DNA of 64,000 bases from Dama dama (Eukaryota > Chordata > Mammalia > Artiodactyla > Cervidae), in NCBI RefSeq assembly GCF_033118175.1, contig NC_083691.1:15783001-15847000 (forward strand), in the 5' to 3' direction. This document shows, piece after piece, positions 9,945-21,324 of this stretch (position 1 is the first letter of the stretch; every line of letters begins with the position of its first letter). A model generated the notes under the pieces. The model was not told the origin of the DNA. It did not search any database and saw only the letters and a list, made by a program, of their open reading frames with translations. The position numbers and the translations under genes are program-made.

Positions 9945-11734
9945 AAAGATAGCTGGGGAAGAGCCAGGTGGACCATGGAGCTGAGTAATAAAGACAGGTC
10001 ACATTGACATGGAGCGAGTCCTGTCCATGGTGGTTTTGCATGCGTCAACTCAGTTAGTTCATTCGGCACTTGGACCAGCCCAGCATCAGGTAGTGCTTTC
10101 CTGTCGTGTAGACGAGGATGCCGATGCACCTACATCTTCCAAGATCTGGCGGGGTCACAGAGCTCAGAAGGGGCGTGGTGGTGACTTGATATCTGTGAGT
10201 CTTCAGTAACTCCAATGATTGCCCATCTGTTGGCCATGCTGCCTTGAAAGCTACAAGAGGATGGCTTTTAAGGAAAGTTATTATAAGGGTGATGCTGAAG
10301 GGACTTTGGTAACTCCCTAGCCTAACTGCTTGCAAGCCTGTGGGCACGGTGCAGCTGGAAACCACGTCACTGGCATGAATCTGCACAGTTCAGTGACTAT
10401 TAGAGCTGGCACCGGGATCCAGGTCCCTGGTCTCAGGCCTATGCCCTTCTTCTGTGTCTCTCACGTTCCTCCAATAACATAATCCCTATTCTAATGTGCA
10501 TTATTAATTTCCTATGTGGTTTCATTTAAAAAAAAAATACCCATGTCTCCCCAGTCAACCATATCCTCTCCATATGGAGTTTAAACTCATATAAATCAAA
10601 TGAGAACATGACATGCAGGAATGAAGGAATGGTTGCTGGTTTTTTTTTTTTTTAAGATTAAAATAACTTCGATGAATAGGTATTTATGGGAAAACACTAG
10701 AATCTTGACACATACCTTAATGCTGAAAACATATTTTATTGGCTTCATAAATAAAGGGGAGGAACTTTAACAGAAGCCTTGGGATTCATCGTAGCTGAAC
10801 ACGATGATTTCTTGGCTGGCATGTTTTGCAGGGGGTGGGTTGTGAACCCCTGCATGGCTGGAGCCCTGGCAGAGAGCAGGCCGGGCGTCAGAACAGTGGC
10901 ATCGCAGGAGCCTGCATCTTGGAGACACGTGAGGGCTCAGAGCTTGGGCACGAGACAGTTAACGCCTCCCCGTGCGAGCGAGTTATATCACACAGCGCCA
11001 GCGCGAGGTCAGCAGTCTGGCTGGAGCCCGGCCGGGGCTGCGTGTGCCAAGCGATGCCAGGCGCCCAGGCGGCCCTGGAGAGGGTTTCCACATCTAGGTT
11101 TCCTTCCGCAGCTTGGAAGAGGCTTTGACGATCGCCTGGAGAAGGGAAACAAGAAGCTGCATCCATGATTCCCAGACCAGCCACTTTGGAGCACGGATCT
11201 CTCCCAGCTGGAGCCCACTGCTGCTGGGACAAAGGGAGCCGGGGCTGAGACCCAGCTCAGGTGAGACCGCGGGCTCTCAGGTCCTGTCTCTGCTGTGTTA
11301 GGAGAGCGGAAGTCAGTCTGCTGGGACTGGATGCTGCCATCAGGCAGATTGATGGCTGAATGCTGTTGCCTTTTCTCTAATTCCTTTTTAAGAAGCGTGA
11401 GCTAGTCCGATGATGCACTTTGGTTAGAAAGCCACCTCTAAAATCAGGGAGCTGGTTTCCTAGAGAATCTAGCAGCTGGGGGATTCTGGCTCAGGCTCTC
11501 AGAGGCATCAGCAGCAGACCAGAGTCGGATTAGCTCGTCCCCAGAGGTGATTTCTCCATGGCGCCCCCAGATTAATACTGGGATGGCGGCGACACAACAC
11601 GCCAGGGGATCTGGGGTGCTGACTTCTAACTCAGAACACGTCCTGGGGTTACCAGGGAGCTACGTGGTCTCGGGAAAGATCAGGTAACCTCTTGGCATTT
11701 CAGTTCTTCATTGAAAAATGTGATTAAATATTTG
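9945..11734. other. Unique sequence, no gene recognised
   Basis: The part from about 10780 to 11250 is GC-rich with scattered CpG and has overlapping open frames on both strands (for example 10779-11168 plus and 10888-11232 minus). None resembles a known protein, and no splice-flanked exon can be argued. An A-run stands near 10529 and a T-run at 10640-10653. Confidence 0.4.
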
Positions 11735-11830
11735 CTGCGACAGGTTTGAGCTCCTTGGGGTCAGAATTGTGTCCTGTTTACCTTTGTGTAGTGAGTCCTT
11801 GGCACAGGATCTGGTGAGCAGAGTGCCTAA
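11735..11830 (+). mobile_element. Possible L2 LINE 3' remnant
   Basis: The string 'gagctccttggggtcagaat' followed by 'cctgtttacctttgtg' and 'cttggcacaggatctgg' has the order of an L2 3' end. It is short and diverged. Confidence 0.45.
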
Positions 11831-13918
11831 AAATTACGCATCGGCTGTTACAGTGGTTTAAAACAGAAAACAGCAACAAAATATGGGTGTGAACTTGGAA
11901 AGGTCATGGAGCCAAGGTTATCATCGCAGGGAATCCAGTTAGCCATTCGGATCCTTTGCAGAATGAAGGAACAGAGCAAAATCGTGTGTGGTGATGTTGC
12001 CATGAATTGAGATCTGATCAGCTGTGAGGCTAGTGTGGGTGCCCGGTTGGTTACCTGGGATCTCACTTCACCCAAAGCACAGGCTCTACCCAGTGGGTCA
12101 GACGTCTTGGAGACTGACACCAATGTGAGCATGACTCAAGGTCATCGGACCTTTTGGGCATTTGTAGCGAGGCTTCATGCAGACTGTCCCCCAAAGCCCC
12201 AGGCTCACTCTTACATCTTTCTGTCCCTGAGATCTGCCATACTCATGTAGGTGTCAGCCTCCAAGATGTCTGACCCACTGGGTGGAGCCTGTCATTGGGA
12301 AGCCCCGTGGTAAACAGGGTTCATAATGGGACAAATACCTGCTTTCGATCGCCAGAAAAGCCCTCCAATGGCACCTCTAGCTGAAGTCTTGAAAAGGCAG
12401 GTATGACTGTTCCTTTCTTGGCTGATGCTGTCAAGCCTCCTCTCTGCCTTTAGGGCTGTGTTCAGTCCTCCTCTTGTGATCACCAGGCTGATTCCAACCT
12501 CCGAGACCTGTCTCCTGCTCCCCTGTGCCCGCTCGTCTCGTTTCTGGACTCTGTTCCACGCGGCGCCTGCTCTGTGCTCGTATTTTCTTGCTGGTTCTCT
12601 GGTGCTCTTGTCATCACATCTGTTTCTGCGGGACCCTCAGCCTGTAGCCCGCAGCCTGTACCACTTGTATTCTTTGCTTAAGACCAAGCTTAGCTGTGGC
12701 TTCCTCCCACAAGCTCTCTGGGGCTCATTCAGGTTCTTCTCTTCCTGCCCTGAAAGCATGCTGTGTTGTTTCTGTTCCACTGCATTGCAATCACCCTGCT
12801 GGGGGACGGGGGCCGTGACTTGGGCATCCTGGGGCACTCAGAGCCCGACCTGCAGTAGAGAGAGCCCTGTCTGACCACATGTAGAAAGAAAGGCTGTCCA
12901 CTTCTGGGAAAGGCTTCAGAGGCTTCCAAGATTTCTGTGGTTCTCCCCAGGATGGGAACCCAACAACAAGATCAGGGAACCAGAAAGGGAACGCAGAGTC
13001 CAGACACCAGGACTGGGGGCATCAGGGGGGCCCTGGATCAGAAAGCTGAGCAGGAAGGTTCACCTTTGGACCAGGGCACCGAGAACTCCCACGGGGCTCC
13101 ATGACTGCCAGCCTGGGTCCGCCCTGGATGGGGGCGCTGAGGCGCTGAGCTAAAGACCGAAGCTAGGTTGGAATGCTGGGACAGGCAGTAATGGTCAAGC
13201 TGCACTGTCCGAAGTGTTCATACTTGCATCACCTGCTCTCACAGGACCGTGCTTTGCAGTGTGATGTGGGGACGTTTGCACAGAGAGACCTGTGAGACTC
13301 TGAGTTTGTCCCCAAATCAAAATCCAAGGTCCCCTGGTGTGGAAGGAAATGGGGCCACTCCTGCCCTGGGAATCTGGGCGCACAGGCAGACCCCTGGCCC
13401 CAGGAGCCAGGCACATTGAGAAAAAGCCCCTGAGTGTGAGCCCTGATCCCTGATACCATCCTGGTGGGCTCTGCCACACTTTGCACAGAACTCACTAGAA
13501 AGGTTAAATAAAAACACACAGGTGGCAAGCGGTGTCTGTGAGTCAGAAACTGCCTTGTGACAAATACGTCACAGACTGGTTTAGATGTGAAGGGACATTT
13601 TGGGGGTCAGGTAACCAACGGGATCAAAACACTATTTTGCTTCTGTTCCCAGCTGAATCTAGGGGTTCACAGAAGTCAACAGAAATCCACAGGTGTTTAT
13701 GTTTGTTTCATTGTCCACCCCCCGCCCAGCCCAGGTCTGCTTCTTTAATGAGATGGTTTCATTCACAAGCCAACATTCCCTAGAGGGCAGGGCGGAGGCT
13801 ACCTCTGACAGTTCTAATTAGTAAGCTCCAAGACCGAAGACCTCTTTCCCCAGAGTTCAAGAGAAAGCCCAGAGTACTTTGTGTGGCCTCATTTGGCTCC
13901 CAATTTCATTCTCCATTC
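11831..13918. other. Unique sequence, no gene recognised
   Basis: About 2 kb of GC-moderate unique DNA. The open frame at 12425-12874 (149 codons, Cys/Ser/Leu-rich) resembles nothing I know. A faint L2-like stretch may lie at 12660-12730. Confidence 0.4.
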
Positions 13919-14056
13919 TTGGCTTAGACAGTAAGGAATCTGCTACAGTGCAGGAGATCTGGGTTCAGTCCCTGGGTCGGGAAGATCCCCTGGCAAAGGA
14001 AATGGCTACCCACTCCAGTATTCTTGCCTGGAGAACTCCATGGACAGAGGAGAGAG
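13919..14056 (+). mobile_element. Bov-tA type SINE, 3'-truncated
   Basis: It runs from 'ggcttagacagtaaggaatc' to 'ctccatggacagaggag', then stops where a T-run begins. The BovB-like tail is missing, consistent with the adjacent L1 having landed in it. Confidence 0.8.
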
Positions 14057-14063
14057 CTAAGTT

Positions 14064-14202
14064 GTTTTTTTTTTTTTAATTGGAGTATAGATGCTTTTCC
14101 ATGTCGTGTTGGCTTCTGCTGCATAACAAAGTGAGTCAGCCATATGTCTATTTACCCCCTCCCTCTTGGACATCCCTCCAACGGCCCCCATCCTGATCAT
14201 CT
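14064..14202 (-). mobile_element. L1 LINE 3' UTR with poly(A), sense part of a 5'-inverted insertion
   Basis: On the plus strand it reads as a T-run followed by 'aattggagtatagatgc' and 'cttctgctgcataacaaagtg', which is the reverse of an L1 3' UTR. The T-run at 14064-14077 is the poly(A) tail of a minus-strand L1. The 3' part therefore points left, and the ORF2 part beside it points right. Confidence 0.75.
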
Positions 14203-14204
14203 TT

Positions 14205-14766
14205 TTTGCATGGCTAAGAAAACCAAAAATGAGATGAAAAGACAGACCTCAGAATGGGAGATAATATTTGCAAACAAAGCAACTAACAAGGGGTTGATCT
14301 CCAAAATATACAAACAGCTCATGCAGCTCAATATCAGAAAAACAAACCCATTCAAAAATTGGGGGAATGACCTCAACAGACATTTCTCCAAAGAAGACAT
14401 ACAGATGGCCAACAAACACATGAAAAGATGCTCAACATCGCCCATTATGAGAGAAATGCAAATCAAAACTACTATGAGGTACATCTCACACCACTCAGAA
14501 TGGTCATTATGAAAAAATCTAAAAGCAATAAATGCTGGAGAGGGAGTGGAGAAAAGAGAGCCCTTTTAAATTGTTGGTGGGAACGTAAATTGGTGCAGCC
14601 ACTGTGGAGACTAATACACAGATTCCTTAAAAAATTAGCAATAAAACTACGATATGATCCAGCAATCCCACAACTGGGCATACACCTCAGAAAACCTTAA
14701 TTCAAAAAGACATATGCACCCCAGTGTTCACCGCAGCACTATTTACAATAGTCAGGACAGGGCATT
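14205..14766 (+). mobile_element. L1 LINE ORF2 C-terminal part, inverted segment
   Basis: Plus-strand ORF2 sequence parallels 44990-45540. The open frames at 14144-14512 and 14428-14700 carry it in pieces. The cysteine box, CX3CX7HX4C in the intact copy, is degenerate here (Ser, Asn and Arg replace Cys, His and Cys). The opposite orientation to the neighbouring 3' UTR fits twin priming. Confidence 0.8.
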
Positions 14767-14866
14767 TACAACAAGGCTTTGAGATTCTGAGTACATCAAT
14801 GCAAGAGGTTATTTTCTATTTCTTTTGCGAACATTGGCCACTTTACTAATCGGTGAGATTGCTCAG

Positions 14867-15146
14867 GGGCTTCCCTGGCAGCTCAGCTGGTAAAGAATCT
14901 GCCTGTAAAGCGGGAGGCCTGGGTTTGATCCCTGGATTAGGAAGATTGATTCCTGGATTGAGAAGATCTGTTGGAGAAGGGATAGGCTACCCACTCCAGT
15001 ATTCTTGGGCTTCCCTGGTGGTTCAGCTGGTAGAGAATCCGCCTGCAATGCGGGAGACCTGGGTTCGATCCCTGGGTTAGGAAGACCCCCTGGAGAAGGG
15101 AAAGACTACCCACTCCAGTACTCTGGCCTGGAGAATTCCATGGGCT
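14867..15146 (+). mobile_element. Dimeric Bov-tA type SINE with 12-bp TSD
   Basis: Two tRNA-derived monomers are joined head to tail at 'ccagtattcttgggcttccc' (near 15000). The whole dimer is flanked by one perfect duplication, 'gagattgctcag', at 14855-14866 and 15147-15158, so it inserted as a single unit. The first monomer has a short internal duplication around 14940-14965. The BovB-like tail is nearly absent. Confidence 0.88.
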
Positions 15147-15158
15147 GAGATTGCTCAG

Positions 15159-15479
15159 TCTAACTTCCATCTCCTGTAAGTGCAATGTCCAAATTCAATT
15201 TAATTGTTCTTGATTAAGCTCGATTGATCTACTAACAGGCATTAAACCCCTCCATGGGTCACCGAAGGGTCCCTGGGAAGGGCAGGGGTTCACAGCCCCC
15301 ATCCTAGACAAAGCCTTGATTCCCTTGGCAGAGAGACAATCCAGGTCTTTTGATGCAAGTTTTCTGGATAGTTTAAGGTGAAAACGGAATACTTTCTCTT
15401 TTTCTAAGTTCAGTTTAAATATACAACATAAGGCACTCTCTAACGAGGACCTTCAGTTACCAACCTATTTGCATGACAT
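15159..15479. other. Unique sequence, nothing recognised
   Basis: About 320 bases of unique DNA between two SINEs. Confidence 0.4.
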
Positions 15480-15686
15480 GTGTGTGTGTGCTCAGCCATG
15501 TCTGACTCTTTGTGACCCCATGGACTGTAGCCCGCCAGGTTCCTCTGTCCATGGGATTTTCCCAGGCAAGAACACTGCAGAGGGCTGCCATTCCGTTCTC
15601 CAGGGGATCTTCCCAACCCAGGAGTCAAACCTCATCTCCTGCATTGGCAGGCAGATTCTTTACCACTGAGTCACCAGAGAAGCCCG
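15480..15686 (-). mobile_element. Bov-tA type SINE
   Basis: Reverse orientation. The tail 'gctcagccatgtctgactc' is at the left and the head 'gagtcaccagagaagccc' at the right. No clear TSD was found. Confidence 0.9.
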
Positions 15687-15784
15687 ATTTTCAAGATATT
15701 TTTGGTATGAAATGTCCACATTCGTCCATGTAAACACAGGACATGAGTGGGATCTTCTTGGACGCCCCGTAGCTGGATGCCCTT

Positions 15785-15838
15785 TTTTTTTTTTTTTTTT
15801 TCCTTATCTTTGGCTTAGCATTTATGAGATGTGTGCTT
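15785..15838 (-). mobile_element. Very short T-run insertion with a target repeat
   Basis: A run of about 20 T and roughly 34 bases of 'ccttatctttggcttagc' type sequence lie between two copies of 'ggatgccctt' (15775-15784 and 15839-15848). This is the signature of a minus-strand, poly(A)-tailed, extremely 5'-truncated retroinsertion. Its source is not identified. Confidence 0.5.
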
Positions 15839-15848
15839 GGATGCCCTT

Positions 15849-16526
15849 AAGCCTCTCAACACCTTCCTTACTGAGTTCAAAACTCTGTGACTCTCGGTTT
15901 GTGAATTAAGTGTGCGGACTATTCCTGTGACAGGAGGCGACACTGAAGGCTCTTATTGCCCTGGACCTGACATAGAAAAGTTGTCCCTGGGAAGGTTGTT
16001 CCCTTCGGCTCAGAACTGACAAACTCAAGTGGCCACACAGGTGAGGCTGACAGCAAAAAGTGGTGATGCCGGCCAGGTACAGGGGAGCAGGGAGTGCCTG
16101 TCCCGCCTGGGGTTGACTTGCTGAAGACCCTGGTCCAGCGTTGCAGGGAAGTCAGAACCTGAACTTGGAGTCTCCGGGCTGTGAGAACCCCCGTGCACCC
16201 AAACACCTCGGTGGGAGGGAGGGGTCTGAGGGCCCCAAATTTGTCACATCTGCTTGGCTGCCTCGATGGAGCAGAGGCATCTCCCACTGGGAGGCCCAGT
16301 CCCCAAACCCAGACCCACAATGGCTTTCTGAGTTTGGCATAGTGGTTAGAAGATACACAAACAGAATCAATTTGAATGAAAGTATCTTTAAAAGAAGTTT
16401 CAGCTCTGGTTTGCCTCAGGCCTCACCACTCCCTGCTGGCTTACCCCAGCTCCCAGGCCTGCATCTGCGCTTCCACATATGTTCCCTCAGGCATCTGCAC
16501 GGTGAGCTGTGTGTAGCAGACAGAGG
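15849..16526. other. Unique sequence, nothing recognised
   Basis: GC-moderate unique DNA. The overlapping open frames at 15919-16320 minus and 16141-16611 plus run into the next SINE and look like chance. Confidence 0.4.
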
Positions 16527-16748
16527 ACTCCCGGATGGTGCTAGTGGTAAAGAATCTGCCTGCCAAGGCAGGAGATGCAAGAGACACGGGTTCAATCCCT
16601 GGGTCGGATGATCCCTTGGAGAAGAGAATTGCAACCCACTCCAGCATTCTTGCCTGAAAAGCTGAACGGACCAGAGCCCCGTGTGCTACAGTCCACAGGG
16701 TCGCAGGGTGGCAAAGAGTCAGATGCAATTGAGCACGCAGGCACAAAC
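16527..16748 (+). mobile_element. Bov-tA type SINE
   Basis: It runs from 'ctcccggatggtgctagtgg' through 'gggttcaatccctgggtcgg' to 'gcaattgagcacgcagg'. This is the plus-oriented full SINE structure. Confidence 0.9.
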
Positions 16749-18656
16749 AGACGGGTATTTTAGTTTCTGGTCTGTTCGGGTGTGACTCACTGGAGATCCA
16801 GGGTCAAACCAAAAAACGCAGGACCAAAAATTGTTATAAATGACATCCTGTGGCCCACAGAGTGGGTCTTGGCCTTGGAAAGGGGGAGGGGGTTTCCTTT
16901 CCACCTGAACTTTCCCCTTCTGGTCTGTAACGTGCTAATTGTGACATTAGAAACAAATTATCTGAAGCGTGGATCACAGCACTCGATCCATAACAGGAAC
17001 TCAATATATGAAACCTAATTATTGCTGCCATGAGCATTTTATGAGGAATATTATTATTAGAATAACCTACCTCACTGGACCCAAATACAGAAAGAGCCTT
17101 GGAGTCACTGCAGAAAGGCTTGTGTTCACAAGCTTACAGGGCTCCTCTGCCAGGGGTTTCTTAGGACAAACACAATAGAGGCGAAATTCTAAAGCCCCAA
17201 TTAAGTGGAAAAGGTCGCTTTTGCGGTAACAATAGGGCAGAGCTAAGCAACAACAAAAAAAAAAGCTACTTAGTTTGGCAACCTTTGTTCCGAAGAATCT
17301 TCTGAAAAAGCCCCCCTGGAACCTTCTGAATGGGGCCTGAGCCAGGCTTCTTAATCCCCTGCCCGTCTCACATAGGGTTAATTGAATGCTGTGGAGGAGG
17401 GGGCGTCCCCTTTTGTGGCAGGCCCTGGTCACAGAACAAAAACCAATCACCAGGTTCCAAAGGGCTGCTTCCTCTGTCTCTGCGCTAAAACCACCCGGTG
17501 ACCCCTCTTCCTTCTCAGCCCGGAGGGGTGGAGAGAAAGGTCAGTCTTGCCAACACACCGAATTTGCTGGAAAAGGTGGGAAGCTCCACCTCAAGCTCCA
17601 AATTTGAACGCAGACCCCCCGGGCAGACGCTGTGGCCCTTCTTCGTCTGGAGGGGCCACAGACGCCCCTCTGGCTTGGGCCGCAGCTTGGGCTGGAGGCC
17701 TCCACTCCCCCCACAACCAGCCCCACCCCCAAACAGCAGGTTGCACCCGGTAATTAAACCTCTGGGGCCCAGAGATTTTGGACTCCCGGTTTGGAGAAAC
17801 ACGACAGAAAACCCGCCCCCAGCTCCTCCTGCTAGCCTGTGGGAGTTTTCTTTAGTTACACATGGCTTCCCAGGTAAACAAGCTTGGAAGGAAAAAAAAA
17901 AATAGTCACTGGCGGGAATTAAATTAGCACCTTAGCGTTGCTTGTAATGAAGCAGTCTCCTTAATGAGATGAGCATGAACTGATAAGTTTGAAAAACAGA
18001 AGAGTGTAGCCAAAAATGGAGGGTTTGCTCCCGCTTTCATAGGTCCTTTGCTGAACATCCTTATTAAATACGAAGCTTTCATAAATACAAAGGTGCTTTG
18101 TTTACAATCAACAGATTGGAGTCGTGCGGATTGGGCCCTTGCTACCTAAGGACCATGCTACAGAGGAGCACGCATCCTTGTTCTCTGGGCTCCCTTCCTG
18201 GAAACGCTCATGATTCCGTCTGTCTGGGAGTCCGGTCTGAGGGTGAAGGAAGGCTCTGTAAGGCCTTCCTTACACTTAGGATGTGGGCAGCGCTGCTGAG
18301 GTCCACTCATCTGGGACTCGGACACGGCCTTCGGCACACACAGGCCGAGAGCTGTCGGGCATCTGGGGTGCAGTAACCCCCCTGGGACCACAGACAGCAC
18401 GTGACGGTGTCCAGGCTCAAGGGGAGCTCTGCTGACCAGAGCCCGTGCTTCCAGCACAGACCGAGGCCCCCAGACTCCATGCCCATATGGTGCAGGAGTG
18501 TCCATGTAGTCCCCGGCATCTGTGTCCAAGGAAAAGGACCGTCTTGCTTGACCTGGGGTTTGAGGTCCACCTGTGAGAACGTGGAGTCTGCCCAGGCGTC
18601 CCTGAGGCTACAGTTCACAGGTGGGCACTTTACCCCGGAAATAATCACGGGGCATA
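16749..18656. other. Unique sequence, candidate conserved non-coding segments
   Basis: Nearly 2 kb without a recognised repeat. 17480-17880 is GC-rich; the frames there are not gene-like. 17900-18110 is AT-rich with clustered homeodomain-like (TAAT, ATTA) and forkhead-like (TGTTTAC) words, a texture often seen in developmental enhancers. Nothing here proves function. Confidence 0.35.
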
Positions 18657-18666
18657 TCTGCTGGTC

Positions 18667-18989
18667 GGGCTTCCCTGATAGCTCAGTTGGCAAAGAATCC
18701 ACCTGAAATGCAGCAGACCCCAGAGAACCTGGTTCGATTCCTGGGTCAGAAGACCCGCTGGAGAAGGGATAGGCTACCCACTCCAGAATTCTTGGGCCTC
18801 CCTGGAGGTTCAGCTAGTAAAGAATCCACCTGCAATGCTGGAGACCTAGGTTTGATCCTTGGGTTGGGAAGATCCCCTAGAGGAAGGTAAGGCTACCCAC
18901 TCCAGTATTCTGGCCTGGAGAATTCCATGGACTGTATGGTCCGTGGGGTCACAAAGAGTCGGATGTAACTGAGCGGCTTTCACTTAATG
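18667..18989 (+). mobile_element. Dimeric Bov-tA type SINE with BovB-like tail
   Basis: Two tRNA-derived monomers are joined at 'ccagaattcttgggcctccc' (near 18790), the same junction as in the dimer at 14867-15146. This copy keeps the tail 'gtcacaaagagtcggatg'. Imperfect target repeats are 'tctgctggtc' (18657-18666) and 'tctactggtt' (18990-18999). Confidence 0.85.
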
Positions 18990-18999
18990 TCTACTGGTT

Positions 19000-19824
19000 G
19001 GGGGAAGAAGGAAGGACACCTTCAGACACGTGCCGGGATGGGCGTGTAGGCTGCTCTTGGGAGAGGTGTGTGTGTCCAGGGTCACCCCACAGTCTTTCAC
19101 AGGGGGAGCTGGGTCCCCTGATATTCTTTCAAGGGTGGACGTGGGCACCCCCCAGCCTGAAATCTGTCCTTCCAGGGACACAGAGGGGAGAAGGTGGGTG
19201 TCTTCAGCACTCTCCCTTGACCTGGCTCCCCACCATTCCTCCAACAAGGAGACCATCCTTGTTGCATGAGGTGAGGACAGGAGACCCGGTTCCCAGTGGG
19301 TCTCAGCGCCTCCCAACAACGTGATGAAAGCAGACTGCTGAGTCGGTCCTCAGTCCCTCAGTCACCTCGAAGCTCCATTTCGGGCCTGATAAACCCATGT
19401 CCGAAGGATCATAATGATATTTTAAAAAAAAAGAAAGAAACCCAGAGCCCGGACGATTCAATGGGAGGATGGTGCAGCTGAAGTTTGCTGCTGACCTGAT
19501 GCCACGTAAGAGGAGGAGGACATTCAGCGTTGTTAGGCTGCAGAGACTGATCCCCTCATCCTGCCTTCATCGTCCCGAGGATGGACATGGGGAGGCGTCC
19601 AGGAGGGGGTTCAGGGGAAGCAGGGAGATGGCATCGTCCTTTTCATCTCCCTCAAAGCACATTCTGTAGAGACTTCCACATCGGTGTCAGCGGACAAAGC
19701 TAGTCGTTCAGACAGAGATGGTGATGGGAGTGGGGCTGTTTAGATGCCAGGTTCTTGGCATTTGGAACCAGCAGTCACTACAATGGCTGTGGTTGTAGAG
19801 GTTATGATAGCAGGAATAGAAGTA
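19000..19824. other. Unique sequence, nothing recognised
   Basis: GC-moderate unique DNA with an A-run near 19422-19430. Open frames on both strands overlap (18984-19319 minus and 18998-19324 plus), and neither is recognisable. Confidence 0.4.
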
Positions 19825-20040
19825 GGAGCTGACAGTCAGTGAATATTTACTCTATGTCCCAGATGCTCTTTATTTACCCGGACTTTCTACTTCTTACAAA
19901 AACCATAGAGGTAGCAGGGGTTTCATTTTCCCTGTGAGCAGACGAGGGGTCTGTCAGTTGGAGAAATGAAACGCTTGGCCCAGGCACCGCTGGGGCAGTG
20001 GCCAGGGCAGCTCTGGAGGATCTGTGAATCCACGGCTCCC
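19825..20040 (-). mobile_element. MIR SINE
   Basis: In reverse orientation it shows 'gtgaatatttactctatgtc', then 'acaaaaaccatagaggtagc', then 'gagaaatgaaacgcttggcc'. The order fits a MIR running leftward. Confidence 0.7.
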
Positions 20041-20811
20041 CGTCTGCCTTGTCACAACACATCCTCTCCTCTGGGCTTATTTTCTTGGGAGCAGAGTTTT
20101 CCGGCAAGAAAACACTGGGTGCATGTGTGTGAGGCTGAGAGCACGGTGGATTCTAGTGAGCGCCTCATGAGTGATGGTTTCCCCAGCCTCCTTCATCCCA
20201 GGCACAATTTTCAAACCCCGGGTCCAGCCAAGGGACCCCTGGTTCCATCTGAAATGAGCTGTGGGCAGGGACCTTGGCTGGCGCTCCCCCTAGTGGCGGT
20301 CAGCAGAACCTCCCTGTTCCCTCTGGGCAAGCCCCTCCTTGACTTTGTCTCTCAATAGACTGAAAGCTTCTTGAAGGCAAGGCCGCTCCAGCAGTTTACT
20401 GTCCACCGATGTCTTCTGGAAGCTAGGGGCACAGGGCATCGAACAAGGCTCGGTGACTTTCTGTGAGCAGCTATTGTCAAGGGGACAGAGGACAGGAACC
20501 CAGGCAGGACGAACACACAGACATCCGAGAACAGTTATGGGAGCAGAGAAAGGAATGCCTGACTCTGCCCGGGAGAACTGATCCGGAAAGGTGCTGACTG
20601 GGGAGCAGCATTGGGTCTCCACCTAATAAAGGCGCCTGCTTCAACAGGTGGGTTCCTGGGCAGCGGGGCAGGGCAGGGGGTGAAGCCATCACAGCTAAAG
20701 AAACCCTAGGGATGATGGAGTTGGTCTCAAGCAGCAGGGGAGGGAGTGTGAGGAGATGGCAGGTGACTTTCCCAGCTGATGGATGCTCTTTACCATCTCC
20801 ATTTTTAAAAA
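20041..20811. other. Unique sequence with a faint L2-like stretch
   Basis: Around 20358-20440, 'gactgaaagcttcttgaagg' resembles an L2 3' end in plus orientation. The remainder is unrecognised unique sequence. Confidence 0.35.
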
Positions 20812-21324
20812 ATTTAATTTTGGCTGTTCTGGGTCTTCGTGGCTGTGCTTTTCTCTAGCTGCAGCAAGCAGGTGAAGTGAAAGTTGCTCGGTCGTGTCTG
20901 ATTCTTTGTGAGCCCATGGATGATAAAGTCCATGGGATTCTCCAGGCCAGAATACTGGAGTGGGTAGCCATTCCCTTCTCTAGCAGATCTTCCCGACCTA
21001 GGAATTGAACCCAGGTCTCCTGCACTACAGGTGGATTCTCTACTAGCTGAGCTCTCAGGGAAGCCTGTGGCAAGCAGGGACTACTCTCTAATTGTGGCCA
21101 TGGGCCTCTCATCGCAGTGGCTTCTCTTGTTGCCGAGCACAGGCTCCAGGGCATTCAGGCTTGTGTAGTTGCAGCACATGGACTCAATAGTTGCAACTCC
21201 TGGGCTCTAGAGCATAGGCTTAGTTGCTCTGCGGCATGTGGGATCTTCCTGTATCAGGGATCGAACCCATGTCTCCTGCATTGGCAGGCAGATTCTTTAC
21301 CACTGAGCGACTAGGGAAGTCCCA
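20812..21324 (-). mobile_element. CHR-type tRNA-derived SINE, split by a younger SINE
   Basis: The outer element occupies 20812-20871 and 21078-21324. Landmarks are 'tggctgttctgggtcttcg', 'cattcaggcttgtgtagttg' and the closing 'gcgactagggaagtccc'. It is an older cetartiodactyl SINE class without the BovB tail. It is interrupted by the Bov-tA at 20872-21069. Confidence 0.8.
20872..21069 (-). mobile_element. Bov-tA type SINE nested in the CHR SINE
   Basis: Reverse orientation, from 'gtgaagtgaaagttgctcgg' to 'ctctcagggaagcctgt'. The target repeat 'gcaagcag' stands at 20864-20871 and 21070-21077. Confidence 0.9.

Noticed and set aside
10779..11250. CpG island promoter
   Set aside because: CpG is present but not dense, and no exon or clear promoter element follows.
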